DNA from: Pseudomonas gingeri | GTDB lineage: Bacteria > Pseudomonadota > Gammaproteobacteria > Pseudomonadales > Pseudomonadaceae | DNA length: 64,000 nucleotides | Direction of reading: 5' to 3' | NCBI RefSeq assembly: GCF_013386115.1 | Contig: NZ_JACAOR010000014.1 | Span: 310,001 to 374,000 of the forward strand | Shown: positions 47,531-56,555 of the stretch, one piece after another | How positions within the stretch are numbered: position 1 is the first letter of the stretch | Layout: the number at the start of each line of letters is the position of its first letter | Notes under the pieces: model-generated | What the model saw: only the letters and a program-made list of their open reading frames with translations | Databases searched by the model: none | What the model was told of the DNA's origin: nothing | Made by a program: the position numbers and the translations under genes

Positions 47531-50164
47531 TCAGTCGCGCGGTTGCAGCAGCAAGGCCACCAGCGCGCTCCAGCCGGTCTGATGAGAGGCGCCCAGGCCA
47601 CGCCCGGTGTCGCCATGGAAATATTCATGGAACAGCAGCAGATCGCGGCTAGCCGGATCGGCCTGCAACTGCGGGTAGGCCGCCATCGCCGGGCGCTGGC
47701 CGTCTTCGCCACGCAGGAACAGCGAGGTCAGGCGTCGGCCGAGGCCGTCGGCGACTTCGTCCAGCGACGATAAATAGCCGGAACCGCTGGGATATTCCAC
47801 TGAAAAATGATCGTCGTAGTAGCGATGGAACTCGCGCAGCGATTCGATCAGCAGGTAGTTGATCGGCATCCACAACGGCCCGCGCCAGTTGGAGTTGCCG
47901 CCGTACAGGCGCGAGTCGGATTCCGCCGGCTGGTAGCGGGCGCAGAGGGCCTTGCCGTCGAGTTGCATCGCCAGTGGTTGTTCGGCAAACGCCCGGGACA
48001 GCGAGCGGATGCCGAAGTCGGAGAGAAACTCGGCCTCATCGAGCATGCGCTTGAGCAGGTTCTTGGTGCGTTCGCCGCGCAGCAAGGCCAGTAGCAGGCG
48101 ATTGCCGTCACCGGGTTCGTTCCAGCGCGAGACCAGCGCCGCCAGGTCCGGCCGGTGGTGCATGAAACCCAGCAGCCGTTCGCGCAGGCCGGGCAGGTCC
48201 TGATGTTCACGCTGCTCCAGCACCAGCACGGCGAACAGGGGCATCAGCCCGACGATGGAGCGCAGGCGCACCGGTTCGCTGTGGCCGTCGGGGTGTTGCA
48301 GCACGTCGTAGAAGAATTCGTCCTGGCTGTCCCACAGTCCCTCGGCGCCGTCGTCGACCCGGTTGATCGCCCCGGTGATATAGAGAAAGTGCTCGAAGAA
48401 TTTCACCCCGATATCCACGTACACCGGGTTGCGCCTGGCCAGTTCCAGGGCGATGCGCATCATGTCCAGGGCATAGGCGGCGACCCAGGCCGTACCGTCG
48501 GCCTGGTCGAGGGTATAGCCCGGCGGGATATCGTCGGAGCGGTTGAACAGGGCGATATTGTCCAGCCCGAGGAAACCGCCCTGGAACAGGTTGCGGCCCT
48601 CGGCGTCCTTGCGGTTGACCCACCAGGAGAAGTTCAGCAGCAGCTTGTGGAAGATCCGTTCGAGGAAGTCCATGTCGCCGCTGCCGGTCAGCTGCTTTTC
48701 CCGCTGGTAGACCCGCCATGACGCCCAGGCATGCACCGGCGGATTGGCGTCGTCGAAGCGCCATTCGTAGGCGGGCAACTGGCCGTTGGGGTGCATGAAG
48801 CGATCCTTGACCAGGAGCAGCAGCTGGTGCTTGGCGAAGCCCGGATCGATCAGGGCGAAGGCCACCGCCTGGAAGCCCAGGTCCCAGGAGGCGTACCAGG
48901 GGTATTCCCATTTGTCCGGCATGGACACGATGTCGAAGTTCGACAGGTGCCGCCAATGGCTGTTGCGAATGTGCGGGCGCCCGGCCGGTGGTCGCGGCTG
49001 GGCCGGGTCGCCGTCGAGCCACTGGTTGACGTCGAAGTAATACAGTTGCTTGGACCACAGCAGGCCGGCCAGGGCCTGGCGCTGGACATTGCGTGCATCG
49101 GCATCGGCCAGGCCGTGCTGCAGGGCGGCATAGAAGTCATCCGTTTCCTCGCGGCGCTGCTCGAACAGGCGGCGGACATTGATTTTTTCCGCCGCGGGCG
49201 GGGCGAAGCGCAGGTAGACCGTGCGGGTTTCGCCCCCTTGCAGCTCCAGGGAGAAGTGCGCCGCCACCCGCGTTCCGCTGTCACGGCGAATGCTTTGGGC
49301 ACCGTTGACCACATGATCGTTGATGCCATCCTTGAAGGGCCCGGCGGCCTGCGAGCCGTTCAGGCGACGGGTGTTGGTTTCGTTCTCGCAGAACAGCCAT
49401 TCGAAAGGCGCGTCGCCCCAGGCACTGGCCTGCATGGGATCGCAGCCGGCGTGCTGGGCGCTGACCTGGTCATCCAGCAGGGTCAGGCTCGGCCGTCGGG
49501 CATGGAGACTCCAGCTCCAGTCATTGCGCGCCCAAAGCTGCGGCAGCACGCGCAGGCGCGCGGGCTGGTGAAAGCGGTTCTGCACGCTGACGCGCATGAC
49601 GATATCGTTCGTGCCGTGCTTGGCGTACTCCACCGTGATATCGAAATAGCGGTTGTCCTCGAAGACTCCGGTATCGAGCAGCTCGTATTCGGCATCGTCG
49701 AGGCCCCGGCGGGCGTTTTCCCTGACCAGGTCGTCATAGGGAAAGGCCGCCTGCGGGTATTTGTAGAGCATGCGCATGTAGGCATGGCTGGGTACGCCGT
49801 CGAGGTAGAAGTACAGTTCCTTGACGTCTTCGCCGTGGTTGCCTTCGGCGTTGTTCAGGCCGAACAGGCGCTCCTTGAGAATCGGGTCGCGCTCGTTCCA
49901 GAGCGCCAGCCCGAGGCACCAGTGCTGGGATTTGTCGGAGAATCCCGCGAGGCCATCTTCGCCCCAGCGATAGGCGCGACTGCGGGCATGGTCGTGGGGG
50001 AAATAGGCCCAGGCGTCGCCGTCGGCGCTGTAGTCCTCGCGGACCGTGCCCCACTGCCGTTCACTCAGGTAGGGGCCCCATTCGCGCCAGTCGGCGGCGT
50101 TTTCGCCCCTCAGGCGCTGGCCTTCAATCGTGTCGAGAAGCGTCGCAGCAGGTTTGGCCGTCAT
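47531..50164 (-). CDS. GH63-family glucosidase-like protein
   Basis: An 877-residue protein with an N-terminal beta domain and a C-terminal (alpha/alpha)6 barrel. GH63 features: YPWYASWDLGFQAVAFALID with the general-acid Asp, NGQLPAYEWRFDDANPPVH, NSNWRGPLWMPINYL and FHEYFHGDTGRGLGASHQTGW with the likely base Glu. No signal peptide, so cytoplasmic. Bacterial members act on alpha-glucosides, glucosylglycerate or mannosylglycerate. It follows topoisomerase IB after 39 bases on the same strand. Confidence 0.88.
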   Translation of the reverse strand: MTAKPAATLLDTIEGQRLRGENAADWREWGPYLSERQWGTVREDYSADGDAWAYFPHDHARSRAYRWGEDGLAGFSDKSQHWCLGLALWNERDPILKERLFGLNNAEGNHGEDVKELYFYLDGVPSHAYMRMLYKYPQAAFPYDDLVRENARRGLDDAEYELLDTGVFEDNRYFDITVEYAKHGTNDIVMRVSVQNRFHQPARLRVLPQLWARNDWSWSLHARRPSLTLLDDQVSAQHAGCDPMQASAWGDAPFEWLFCENETNTRRLNGSQAAGPFKDGINDHVVNGAQSIRRDSGTRVAAHFSLELQGGETRTVYLRFAPPAAEKINVRRLFEQRREETDDFYAALQHGLADADARNVQRQALAGLLWSKQLYYFDVNQWLDGDPAQPRPPAGRPHIRNSHWRHLSNFDIVSMPDKWEYPWYASWDLGFQAVAFALIDPGFAKHQLLLLVKDRFMHPNGQLPAYEWRFDDANPPVHAWASWRVYQREKQLTGSGDMDFLERIFHKLLLNFSWWVNRKDAEGRNLFQGGFLGLDNIALFNRSDDIPPGYTLDQADGTAWVAAYALDMMRIALELARRNPVYVDIGVKFFEHFLYITGAINRVDDGAEGLWDSQDEFFYDVLQHPDGHSEPVRLRSIVGLMPLFAVLVLEQREHQDLPGLRERLLGFMHHRPDLAALVSRWNEPGDGNRLLLALLRGERTKNLLKRMLDEAEFLSDFGIRSLSRAFAEQPLAMQLDGKALCARYQPAESDSRLYGGNSNWRGPLWMPINYLLIESLREFHRYYDDHFSVEYPSGSGYLSSLDEVADGLGRRLTSLFLRGEDGQRPAMAAYPQLQADPASRDLLLFHEYFHGDTGRGLGASHQTGWSALVALLLQPRD

Positions 50165-50203
50165 CGGGTCTTCCGTCGTTGTGGTGGGCTGCTCTTCACT
50201 GTT

Positions 50204-51223
50204 CTACGGCTGGCGTTGCAGGAACATCGCCAGGCCGGCTTCCTCCAGGTTCAGGTCCTTGCGCACCCGGGGGCGGGGCAGTTTCGCCAGGTCGCCGAGG
50301 ACGAACGCTTCAAGGACGGCAGGATGGATATAGCACTTGCGGCAGACGGCGGGGGTATTGCCCAACTGCCTGGCGACATTTTTCACCATCTCGACGATCT
50401 GTTTTTTCGCCTCGGCTTCCGGTTCCCAGCACAACTCGCGCAAGACCGCCAGGGCCAGGGCGCTGCCGGCCCAGGTGCGAAAGTCCTTGGCAGTGAACTC
50501 GGCGCCGGTCAGTTCATGCAGGTAGGCGTTCACGTCCGATGAACTGACCGTGTGGCGTTCGCCGTGTTCATCCAGGTACTGGAACAGGTTTTGTCCGGGC
50601 AGTTCCAGGCAGCGCTTGAGTACGTTGGCCAGGCGCCGGTCCTTGAGTGTCACCTGGTGCTCGACGCCGCTCTTGCCGCGAAACTGGAAGACCATGGCGC
50701 TGCCGTTGATTTCCACGTGCCGGCTGCGCAGGGTGGTCAGGCCGTAGGAGCGGTTCTCCCGGGCGTAGCGGGTATTGCCGATGCGGATCAGCGTGGCGTC
50801 GAGCAGGCCGATCACCGTGGCCATGACCTTGTCCCGGGTGAATCCCGGTCTCGCGAGGGTGGCTTGCAGTTGCCGGCGCAACTTGGGCAGGGCGTTGCCG
50901 AACGCCAGCAGTCGCGCGTATTTGTCCTGGTCGCGGATTTCCCGCCAGCGCGGGTGATAGCGGTACTGCTTGCGACCCCTGGCATCCCGGCCGGTGGCTT
51001 GCAGATGGCCCCGCGGATCGGCGCAGATCCACACGTCGGTGTAGGCCGGCGGCACGGCCAGGGCATCGAGGCGCTTGATCTCCTGGCTGTCGCGAATGCG
51101 TTGGCCATCGGCGCCGAAGTAGGCGAACCGGCCCCGCCAGGGTTTGCGGCGAATACCCGGCAGGGTGTCGTCGACATAATGCAGGTCGGGCGGCAGGTCG
51201 ACAGGCGTCGGTACATCAGTCAT
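50204..51223 (-). CDS. DNA topoisomerase IB (poxvirus type)
   Basis: A 339-residue type IB topoisomerase that relaxes supercoils by a 3'-phosphotyrosine link. Catalytic residues: Arg in LTTLRSRHVEI, Lys in FRGKSGVEHQV, Arg in AKDFRTWAGS and the nucleophile Tyr in CRKCYIHPAV. The N-terminal half (LHYVDDTLPGIRRKPWRGRFAYF) is the usual small DNA-clamp domain. It sits 74 bases after modC on the same strand and 39 before the GH63 gene. Confidence 0.93.
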   Translation of the reverse strand: MTDVPTPVDLPPDLHYVDDTLPGIRRKPWRGRFAYFGADGQRIRDSQEIKRLDALAVPPAYTDVWICADPRGHLQATGRDARGRKQYRYHPRWREIRDQDKYARLLAFGNALPKLRRQLQATLARPGFTRDKVMATVIGLLDATLIRIGNTRYARENRSYGLTTLRSRHVEINGSAMVFQFRGKSGVEHQVTLKDRRLANVLKRCLELPGQNLFQYLDEHGERHTVSSSDVNAYLHELTGAEFTAKDFRTWAGSALALAVLRELCWEPEAEAKKQIVEMVKNVARQLGNTPAVCRKCYIHPAVLEAFVLGDLAKLPRPRVRKDLNLEEAGLAMFLQRQP

Positions 51224-51297
51224 GGCAGGGAGTCCTTGGCGCGAAGTCAGGCCGCTATGACTGATTGACCACCGCCTGGCCCGGAGGTGCCTTCAAT

Positions 51298-52386
51298 TCA
51301 GGCCAGGACCGCCACGGCCTTGATCTGCGCCCACAGTTGCTGACCGGCCTGCAGCTGCAACTGGTCCCGGGAAAACCGGGTGATCCGTGCCAGCAGCGGG
51401 GTTCCGCCAGCCTCCAGCCTGACCAGCACATGGGCACTGTTGTCTGCGGGAGTCTCGCCGGTCACCGTCACCGGCAGTCGATTGAGGATACTGCTGTGTT
51501 CTTCCGCCTGCCGGCTGAGGCTGACATCCCGCGCCTGGACCTTGAAACGCAAAGGTTTGCCGACGGCCAGGGGCGCATGGGCGACCCGCATGGTCAGCAG
51601 GCTGCCGGGCAACTGCAGGGTGACCAGTTGGTAATGCATGTCGTAGGCACTGACCTGGCCTTCGATCACCACGCCGGCATCATCGCCGATGGCCAGGGGC
51701 AGGTCGAGCCGCGCTAGGGTTTCGCCGATGGGGCCGCTGGCCAGGGCCTTGCCGTCGCCGAGCAGGACGATATGGTCGGCCAGGCGTGCCACTTCGTCCT
51801 GGGAATGACTGACGTAGAGCACCGGGATATCCAGTTCGTCATGCAGGCGTTCGAGGTACGGCAGGATCTCACCCTTGCGCTTGCTGTCGAGGGCCGCCAG
51901 GGGTTCGTCCATCAGCAGCAGTTGCGGGCTGGTGAGCAGCGCCCGGGCGATGCCGACACGCTGGCGTTCGCCACCGGACAGGTGCTGCGGGTGGCGCTCC
52001 AGCAGGTGGGTGATGCCCAGCAATTCGCTGGCATGGGCCATGTCCACCCGGCGTTGGGCCCGGGGAATGCGCCGCAGGCCGAACTCCAGGTTCGCCAGCA
52101 CCGACAGGTGCGGGAACAGGCTGGCTTCCTGGAACACGTAGCCCAGGGCGCGTTTGTGTGGCGGGACGAAATGCTGCCGGCTGCTGTCCTGCCAGACTTC
52201 GCCGTTGACCTGGATAAACGCCTGCGGGGCTTTTTCCAGGCCGGCGATGCAGCGCAGGCAGGTGGTCTTGCCCGAGCCGGAATGACCGTACAGCGCGGTC
52301 ACGCCTCGGCCGGGCAGGTCCAGGTCGAGGTCCAGGGAGAAACCCGTGTAGCTCAGTTGCAGGCTGACCTTGATCGAGGATGCCAT
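51298..52386 (-). CDS. modC: molybdate importer ATPase
   Basis: A 362-residue ABC ATPase. Walker A GHSGSGKTT near residue 34, signature LSGGERQRVGIARAL, Walker B LLLMDEPLAALD, switch His in VSHSQDEV. The C-terminal 100 residues include a TOBE/Mop domain (ILNRLPVTVTGETPADNSAHVLVRLEAGG) that binds molybdate for feedback. It starts three bases after modB. Confidence 0.95.
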   Translation of the reverse strand: MASSIKVSLQLSYTGFSLDLDLDLPGRGVTALYGHSGSGKTTCLRCIAGLEKAPQAFIQVNGEVWQDSSRQHFVPPHKRALGYVFQEASLFPHLSVLANLEFGLRRIPRAQRRVDMAHASELLGITHLLERHPQHLSGGERQRVGIARALLTSPQLLLMDEPLAALDSKRKGEILPYLERLHDELDIPVLYVSHSQDEVARLADHIVLLGDGKALASGPIGETLARLDLPLAIGDDAGVVIEGQVSAYDMHYQLVTLQLPGSLLTMRVAHAPLAVGKPLRFKVQARDVSLSRQAEEHSSILNRLPVTVTGETPADNSAHVLVRLEAGGTPLLARITRFSRDQLQLQAGQQLWAQIKAVAVLA

Positions 52387-52389
52387 GGC

Positions 52390-53070
52390 TCAGCTCCAGC
52401 CCATCTTGGTCTTGCGGCTCGAATACAGCGCCAGCAACACGATAAAGGAAAACACCAGCATGGCGCCGGCCAGCCAGTGGGCCTGGAGGTATTCCATGGC
52501 CTCGACATGGTCGTAGATCTGCACCGAGACCACGCGGGTCTTGTGCGGGATATTGCCGCCGATCATCAAGACCACGCCGAACTCGCCGACGGTGTGGGCG
52601 AAACCGAGGATCGCGGCGGTGATGAAGCCCGGTCGTGCCAGGGGCAGGACCACGCTGAAGAATGTGTCCCAGGGATTGGCGCGCAGGGTTGCGGCCACTT
52701 CCAGCGGGCGGGTGCCGATGGCACTGAAAGCGTTTTGCAGCGGTTGCACCACAAAGGGCATCGAGTAGATCACCGAGCCGATCACCAGCCCGGTGAAACT
52801 GAAGGTCAGGGTACCCAGCCCGATGGACTGGGTGAACTGGCCGATAAAACCGTGGGGGCCGAAGGCCAGCAGCAGGTAGAAACCGATCACCGTCGGTGGC
52901 AGCACCAGCGGCAGGGCCACCACCGCGCCGATCGGCCCGCGCAGCCAGGAGCGGGTGCGCGCCAGCCATAACGCGATCGGAGTGCCGATCACCAGCAGGA
53001 TCGCCGTGGTCAGGGTGGCCAGTTGCAGGGTCAGCCAGATCGCGGCGAAGTCGGCACTCGTCAGCGGCAT
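52390..53070 (-). CDS. modB: molybdate importer permease
   Basis: A 226-residue inner-membrane protein with about five to six helices. LPLVLPPTVIGFYLLLAFG and the EAA loop VAATLRANPWDTFFSVVLPLARPG followed by GFAHTVGEFGVVLMIGGN are standard ModB blocks. It lies one base after modA and three before modC, as in a classical modABC operon. Confidence 0.95.
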   Translation of the reverse strand: MPLTSADFAAIWLTLQLATLTTAILLVIGTPIALWLARTRSWLRGPIGAVVALPLVLPPTVIGFYLLLAFGPHGFIGQFTQSIGLGTLTFSFTGLVIGSVIYSMPFVVQPLQNAFSAIGTRPLEVAATLRANPWDTFFSVVLPLARPGFITAAILGFAHTVGEFGVVLMIGGNIPHKTRVVSVQIYDHVEAMEYLQAHWLAGAMLVFSFIVLLALYSSRKTKMGWS

Positions 53071-53071
53071 G

Positions 53072-53839
53072 TCAGAGCTGGTAACCGTAGGACTTGATGA
53101 TGGCCGCGGCTTTCGGACCTTTCAGGTAGTCGACCAGCGCCTTGGCGGCGGCATTGTCCTTGCCCTTGGTCAGGATCACCGCGTCCTGCTTGATGGCTTC
53201 GTGCATGTCGGCCGGGACGATCCATGCCGAACCGCTGGTGACCTTGCCGTCCTTGTAGATCTGCGACAGTGCGACAAAGCCCAGCTCGGCATTGCCGGTG
53301 GAGATGAACTGATAGGCCTGGGTGATGTTCTGGCCGGTGACCAGTTTGTCCTTGACCTTGTCGGTCAGGCCCAGCTTGGCCAGGACCTGGGTGGCGGCCA
53401 GGCCGTAGGGCGCGGCTTTCGGATCGGCGATGGACAGGTGCTGGTACTGGTTGTCCTTGAGTACCTGGCCCTTGGCATCGACGTAGCCGTCCTTGGCCGA
53501 CCACAGTGCCAGGGTACCGACGGCATAGGTGAAGCGCGAGCCGGCAACGATATCGCCTTCTTTTTCCAGCTTGGCCGGGGTGGTGTCGTCGGCGGCGAGG
53601 AACACTTCGAACGGCGCGCCGTTCTTGATCTGGGTGTAGAACTGGCCGGTGGCGCCGTAGGCGGCGACCAGCTTATGGCCGGTGTCTTTCTCGAAGTCGG
53701 CGGCAATCGCCTGGATCGGTGCGGTGAAGTTGGCGGCGACGGCCACCTGGACTTCAGCGGCCTGGGCCGAGGCGAAGGTGAAGAGGCCGAGCAGGGTGGC
53801 CAGGCAAGTCGGGGCAAAACGTGAGGCACGAGTGATCAT
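53072..53839 (-). CDS. modA: periplasmic molybdate-binding protein
   Basis: 255 residues from the ATG at 53839. Signal peptide FAPTCLATLLGLFTFASAQA-AE. The mature part has VAANFTAPIQAIAADFEKDTG, YGATGQFYTQI and GSAWIVPADMHEAI, all typical of ModA. First gene of modABC; an exact ModE-like operator lies 79 bases upstream. Confidence 0.95.
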   Translation of the reverse strand: MITRASRFAPTCLATLLGLFTFASAQAAEVQVAVAANFTAPIQAIAADFEKDTGHKLVAAYGATGQFYTQIKNGAPFEVFLAADDTTPAKLEKEGDIVAGSRFTYAVGTLALWSAKDGYVDAKGQVLKDNQYQHLSIADPKAAPYGLAATQVLAKLGLTDKVKDKLVTGQNITQAYQFISTGNAELGFVALSQIYKDGKVTSGSAWIVPADMHEAIKQDAVILTKGKDNAAAKALVDYLKGPKAAAIIKSYGYQL

Positions 53840-53917
53840 GAAGCGGCTCCGTTCAAACGTTGGGGACAGGCACAGGCGCCGCTTGTTATAGGAAGTGTGC
53901 GGCGCTGAGAGGGGTGA

Positions 53918-53945
53918 ATCGCTATATAAACAAATATATAGCGAT
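53918..53945. promoter_or_regulatory. ModE operator
   Basis: ATCGCTATATA and TATATAGCGAT form a perfect 11-base inverted repeat with a six-base spacer. This matches the known ModE box in form and sequence. ModE with bound molybdate would repress modABC. No modE gene is in the window. The rest of the gap 53840-54079 shows nothing else. Confidence 0.88.
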
Positions 53946-54079
53946 TTCATGGCGCTGGCGAGAGTCCCCCCTTTCTTGAAAACGTCAGGTCCATTGCTGG
54001 AGCCGGCTTGCTGGCGATGCGATCGGCCAGTCGACAGCCGTTGTCTGGAAACGCCATCGCCTTCTACAGGGGGAGGCGA

Positions 54080-55144
54080 TCAGCGTCCTTTCAAGAGCGC
54101 CTGGGCCTGTTCCGCCAACTGCCGGGTCAATGCCTCCGCCGGTAACTCCACGCCCAGGCGCAGGGCCTGGCCCGACCACAGGTTGCTGAAGTCCGCCTCG
54201 CCTTTGGCCCGCAGCGGCATCAGCGCGCCGCCGGCGAGGGGGAACGCCGGGGCCATGTCGCTGATCGGTCCCAGGTCGCGCATCACCCGGTTCATGATGC
54301 CGCGCGCCGGGCGGCCGGTGAACAGGTTGGTCAGGGCCGTCTCGCTGTCCTTCGCCGTACGCAGGGCCTGGTGATGGGAGGCCGAGACCTTGGCCTCGGG
54401 GGTGAACAGATAGGCCGTGCCCAGTTGCACTGCCGAGGCCCCGAGCATGAAGGCCGCGGCGATGCCACGGCCGTCGCCGATACCGCCGGCGGCAATCACC
54501 GGCACCTTCACCGCATCGGCGATCTGTGGCACCAGGGCGACGGTGCCGACCTGGGTGTTGAGGTCGTTGCTGAGGAAGATGCCGCGATGGCCGCCGGCTT
54601 CGTTGCCCATGGCGATGATCGCGTGGCAGCCGCGTTCTTCCAGCCAGCGCGCTTCGTCCACGGTGGTGGCGCAACCGATAATCGTCGCCCCGGTGGCTTT
54701 CACCCGATCGAGCAGGGCCTCGGGCGGCAGGCCGAAGTGGAAGCTGACGATCTCCGGACGCAGCTCTTCCACCAGTTGGCAGCTGGTTTCATCGAAGGGC
54801 GCGCGGCTGGAAACCGGTGTCGGTGCATTGAAGTCGACACCCAGCTCGCGGTAGTAGGGCGCCAGGCGTTCCTTCCAGCGTTTCTCACGCTCCGGGTCGG
54901 CTGCAGGTGGCTGGTGACAGAAGAAATTGACGTTCAACGGGGCCTGGATCGCTGCGCGAAAGGCCTGCACCTCCTGGCGGATCTGCTCCGGGGTCAGCAT
55001 CGCGCAAGGCAGCGAGGCGAGGCCGCCGGCCCTGGCCACGCCCAGCATCATCGCGGCCGTGGTGGCTCCGGCCAGGGGCCCCTGGATGATCGGTAGCTGG
55101 ATGCCGAACAGGTCTAGAATACGGGTGTCAGGCCAGGTGCTCAT
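54080..55144 (-). CDS. nitronate monooxygenase-like FMN oxidoreductase
   Basis: A 354-residue TIM-barrel flavoprotein. PIIQGPLAGATTAAMML, the FMN-phosphate loops VIAAGGIGDGRGIAAAFMLGASAVQLGT and the catalytic-region His in NEAGGHRG are typical of the class-I nitronate monooxygenase/2-nitropropane dioxygenase family. It would oxidise nitronates such as propionate-3-nitronate. Transcribed alone to the left. Confidence 0.9.
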   Translation of the reverse strand: MSTWPDTRILDLFGIQLPIIQGPLAGATTAAMMLGVARAGGLASLPCAMLTPEQIRQEVQAFRAAIQAPLNVNFFCHQPPAADPEREKRWKERLAPYYRELGVDFNAPTPVSSRAPFDETSCQLVEELRPEIVSFHFGLPPEALLDRVKATGATIIGCATTVDEARWLEERGCHAIIAMGNEAGGHRGIFLSNDLNTQVGTVALVPQIADAVKVPVIAAGGIGDGRGIAAAFMLGASAVQLGTAYLFTPEAKVSASHHQALRTAKDSETALTNLFTGRPARGIMNRVMRDLGPISDMAPAFPLAGGALMPLRAKGEADFSNLWSGQALRLGVELPAEALTRQLAEQAQALLKGR

Positions 55145-55337
55145 GGCGGCTTTTCTCCGGGGCAGATAAAAGGATAACGACGAGAACAGGGCTGGTTTGT
55201 ATCAGGAATGATGCGCGCAAGGCCAGTCATGATCTGTCCGGGCAGGCAAAAAGAGTGATTTGCGATGACGCTCGCGGCAGAATCCGCCTAAAGTTGTCGT
55301 CGTTCAAAAATCGCCGTTCAAAAAACCGCCCAGGAGC

Positions 55338-55805
55338 ATGATGCAGATGGATGTGAAACGCGTGGAAGTGGCTGCTTTCCAGGTGTCCGGCCCGCAGGTC
55401 CGGACCCGCAACGAGGACGAGCGGTACGCTGAGACGGCAAGGATCGGTGGGTTGTGGGGCGGTTTCTTCGCCGAAGGACTGGCCGAGCGTATCGCCAACC
55501 GCCAGCCGGATTCACCGGTGTATGGCGTCTACTCCGGCTACGAGTCGGATGCCAGCGGCTATTTCGATGTGACCGCCGCGGTCGCGGTGACGACGCCGGC
55601 CCCGGGGTATCCGACCCTTGAGGTGCAGGCCGGCCCCTATCTGGTTTTCGAAGGCCGGGGCGCCATGCCGCAGACGGTCATCGACACCTGGGGGCGGATC
55701 TGGTCCTACTTCGAGCAGCATCCCGGACAACGTCGCTTCGCTACGGATTTCGAGGTTTATACCGGGCCGGACAGCGTTGCGGTGTATATCGGGATCGTCG
55801 AGTGA
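55338..55805 (+). CDS. GyrI-like effector-binding protein
   Basis: A 155-residue protein of the GyrI/AraC effector-binding fold: VEVAAFQVSGPQVRT, VYGVYSGYESDASGYFDVTAAV and ETYTGPDS-like FEVYTGPDSVAVYIGI are its strands. Stand-alone members bind drugs or small hydrophobic compounds. CAGGAG precedes the ATG. It ends 57 bases before acuR and has no DNA-binding domain. Confidence 0.82.
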   Translation: MMQMDVKRVEVAAFQVSGPQVRTRNEDERYAETARIGGLWGGFFAEGLAERIANRQPDSPVYGVYSGYESDASGYFDVTAAVAVTTPAPGYPTLEVQAGPYLVFEGRGAMPQTVIDTWGRIWSYFEQHPGQRRFATDFEVYTGPDSVAVYIGIVE

Positions 55806-55837
55806 GCCGACCTGCGCCTTTAGTCGCATGTATTTTC

Positions 55838-55852
55838 TAGCCGATCGGTCTA
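55838..55852 (+). promoter_or_regulatory. AcuR operator, site 1 (before acuR)
   Basis: TAGCCGATCGGTCTA, containing the palindrome CCGATCGG and overlapping a TATATT-like -10 box just before acuR. A near-identical site (14 of 15 bases) lies before acuI. Confidence 0.7.
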
Positions 55853-55862
55853 TATTGTGCCC

Positions 55863-56498
55863 ATGACCTCGATAACTGCCGCACCGCGCAAGCCTGGCCG
55901 TCCGCCGAAAATCCCCCGGGAGCAATTGCAGACCCGCGAGATGCTGGTGCGTTGCGGCACCGAAATCCTCACCGAACAGGGTTTCATGGCCACCGGTATC
56001 GACGTCGTGCTCAAGCGGGTAGGGGTGCCCAAGGGCTCGTTCTACCACTACTTCGACAGCAAGGAAGCGTTCGGCCAGGCGGTGCTCGCCAACTACGCCG
56101 AGTACTTTGCCCGCAAGCTCGACCGCTGGCTGCTGGATACGTCACTGCCACCCTTGCAACGCCTGCGCGGCTTTGTCGACGAAGCCAAGGCCGGCATGGC
56201 GCGGCACGGGTTTCGGCGCGGTTGCCTGGTGGGCAATCTGGGCCAGGAAGTGACGCTGCTGCCGGACAGCTATCGCGAGCAACTGGACGCGGTGCTGCGC
56301 AGTTGGGAGCTGCGCCTGTCGCACTGCCTGCAGGCGGCGCAGGACGCGGGTGAACTGGCCCGCGACGCCGACTGCGCGGCCCTGGCGAATTTTTTCTGGA
56401 TCGGTTGGGAGGGCGCGGTATTGCGCGCCCGGCTGGTGCGCAGCGAGGCACCCTTGGAAACCTTTATGCAGGGCTTTGCACGCTGCCTGGCGCATTGA
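55863..56498 (+). CDS. acuR: TetR-family regulator, AcuR type
   Basis: A 211-residue TetR protein. HTH in residues 25-60: FMATGIDVVLKRVGVPKGSFYHYFDSKEAFG. An N-terminal basic stretch APRKPGRPPK is typical of this subgroup. With acuI directly downstream and two matching operators, it is the acrylate/acrylyl-CoA-responsive repressor AcuR by context. ATG 55863 is preferred; GTG 55857 is possible. Confidence 0.85.
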   Translation: MTSITAAPRKPGRPPKIPREQLQTREMLVRCGTEILTEQGFMATGIDVVLKRVGVPKGSFYHYFDSKEAFGQAVLANYAEYFARKLDRWLLDTSLPPLQRLRGFVDEAKAGMARHGFRRGCLVGNLGQEVTLLPDSYREQLDAVLRSWELRLSHCLQAAQDAGELARDADCAALANFFWIGWEGAVLRARLVRSEAPLETFMQGFARCLAH

Positions 56499-56526
56499 TT
56501 TTCCGGGGCTTTTTTTCGGCTATTTC

Positions 56527-56541
56527 TAGACGATCGGTCTA
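56527..56541 (+). promoter_or_regulatory. AcuR operator, site 2 (before acuI)
   Basis: TAGACGATCGGTCTA, 14 bases before the acuI start and next to its GGAGG ribosome site. It differs from site 1 at one base. Suggests acuI has its own repressible promoter besides readthrough from acuR. Confidence 0.7.
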
Positions 56542-56555
56542 AATTGGAGGCAAGC

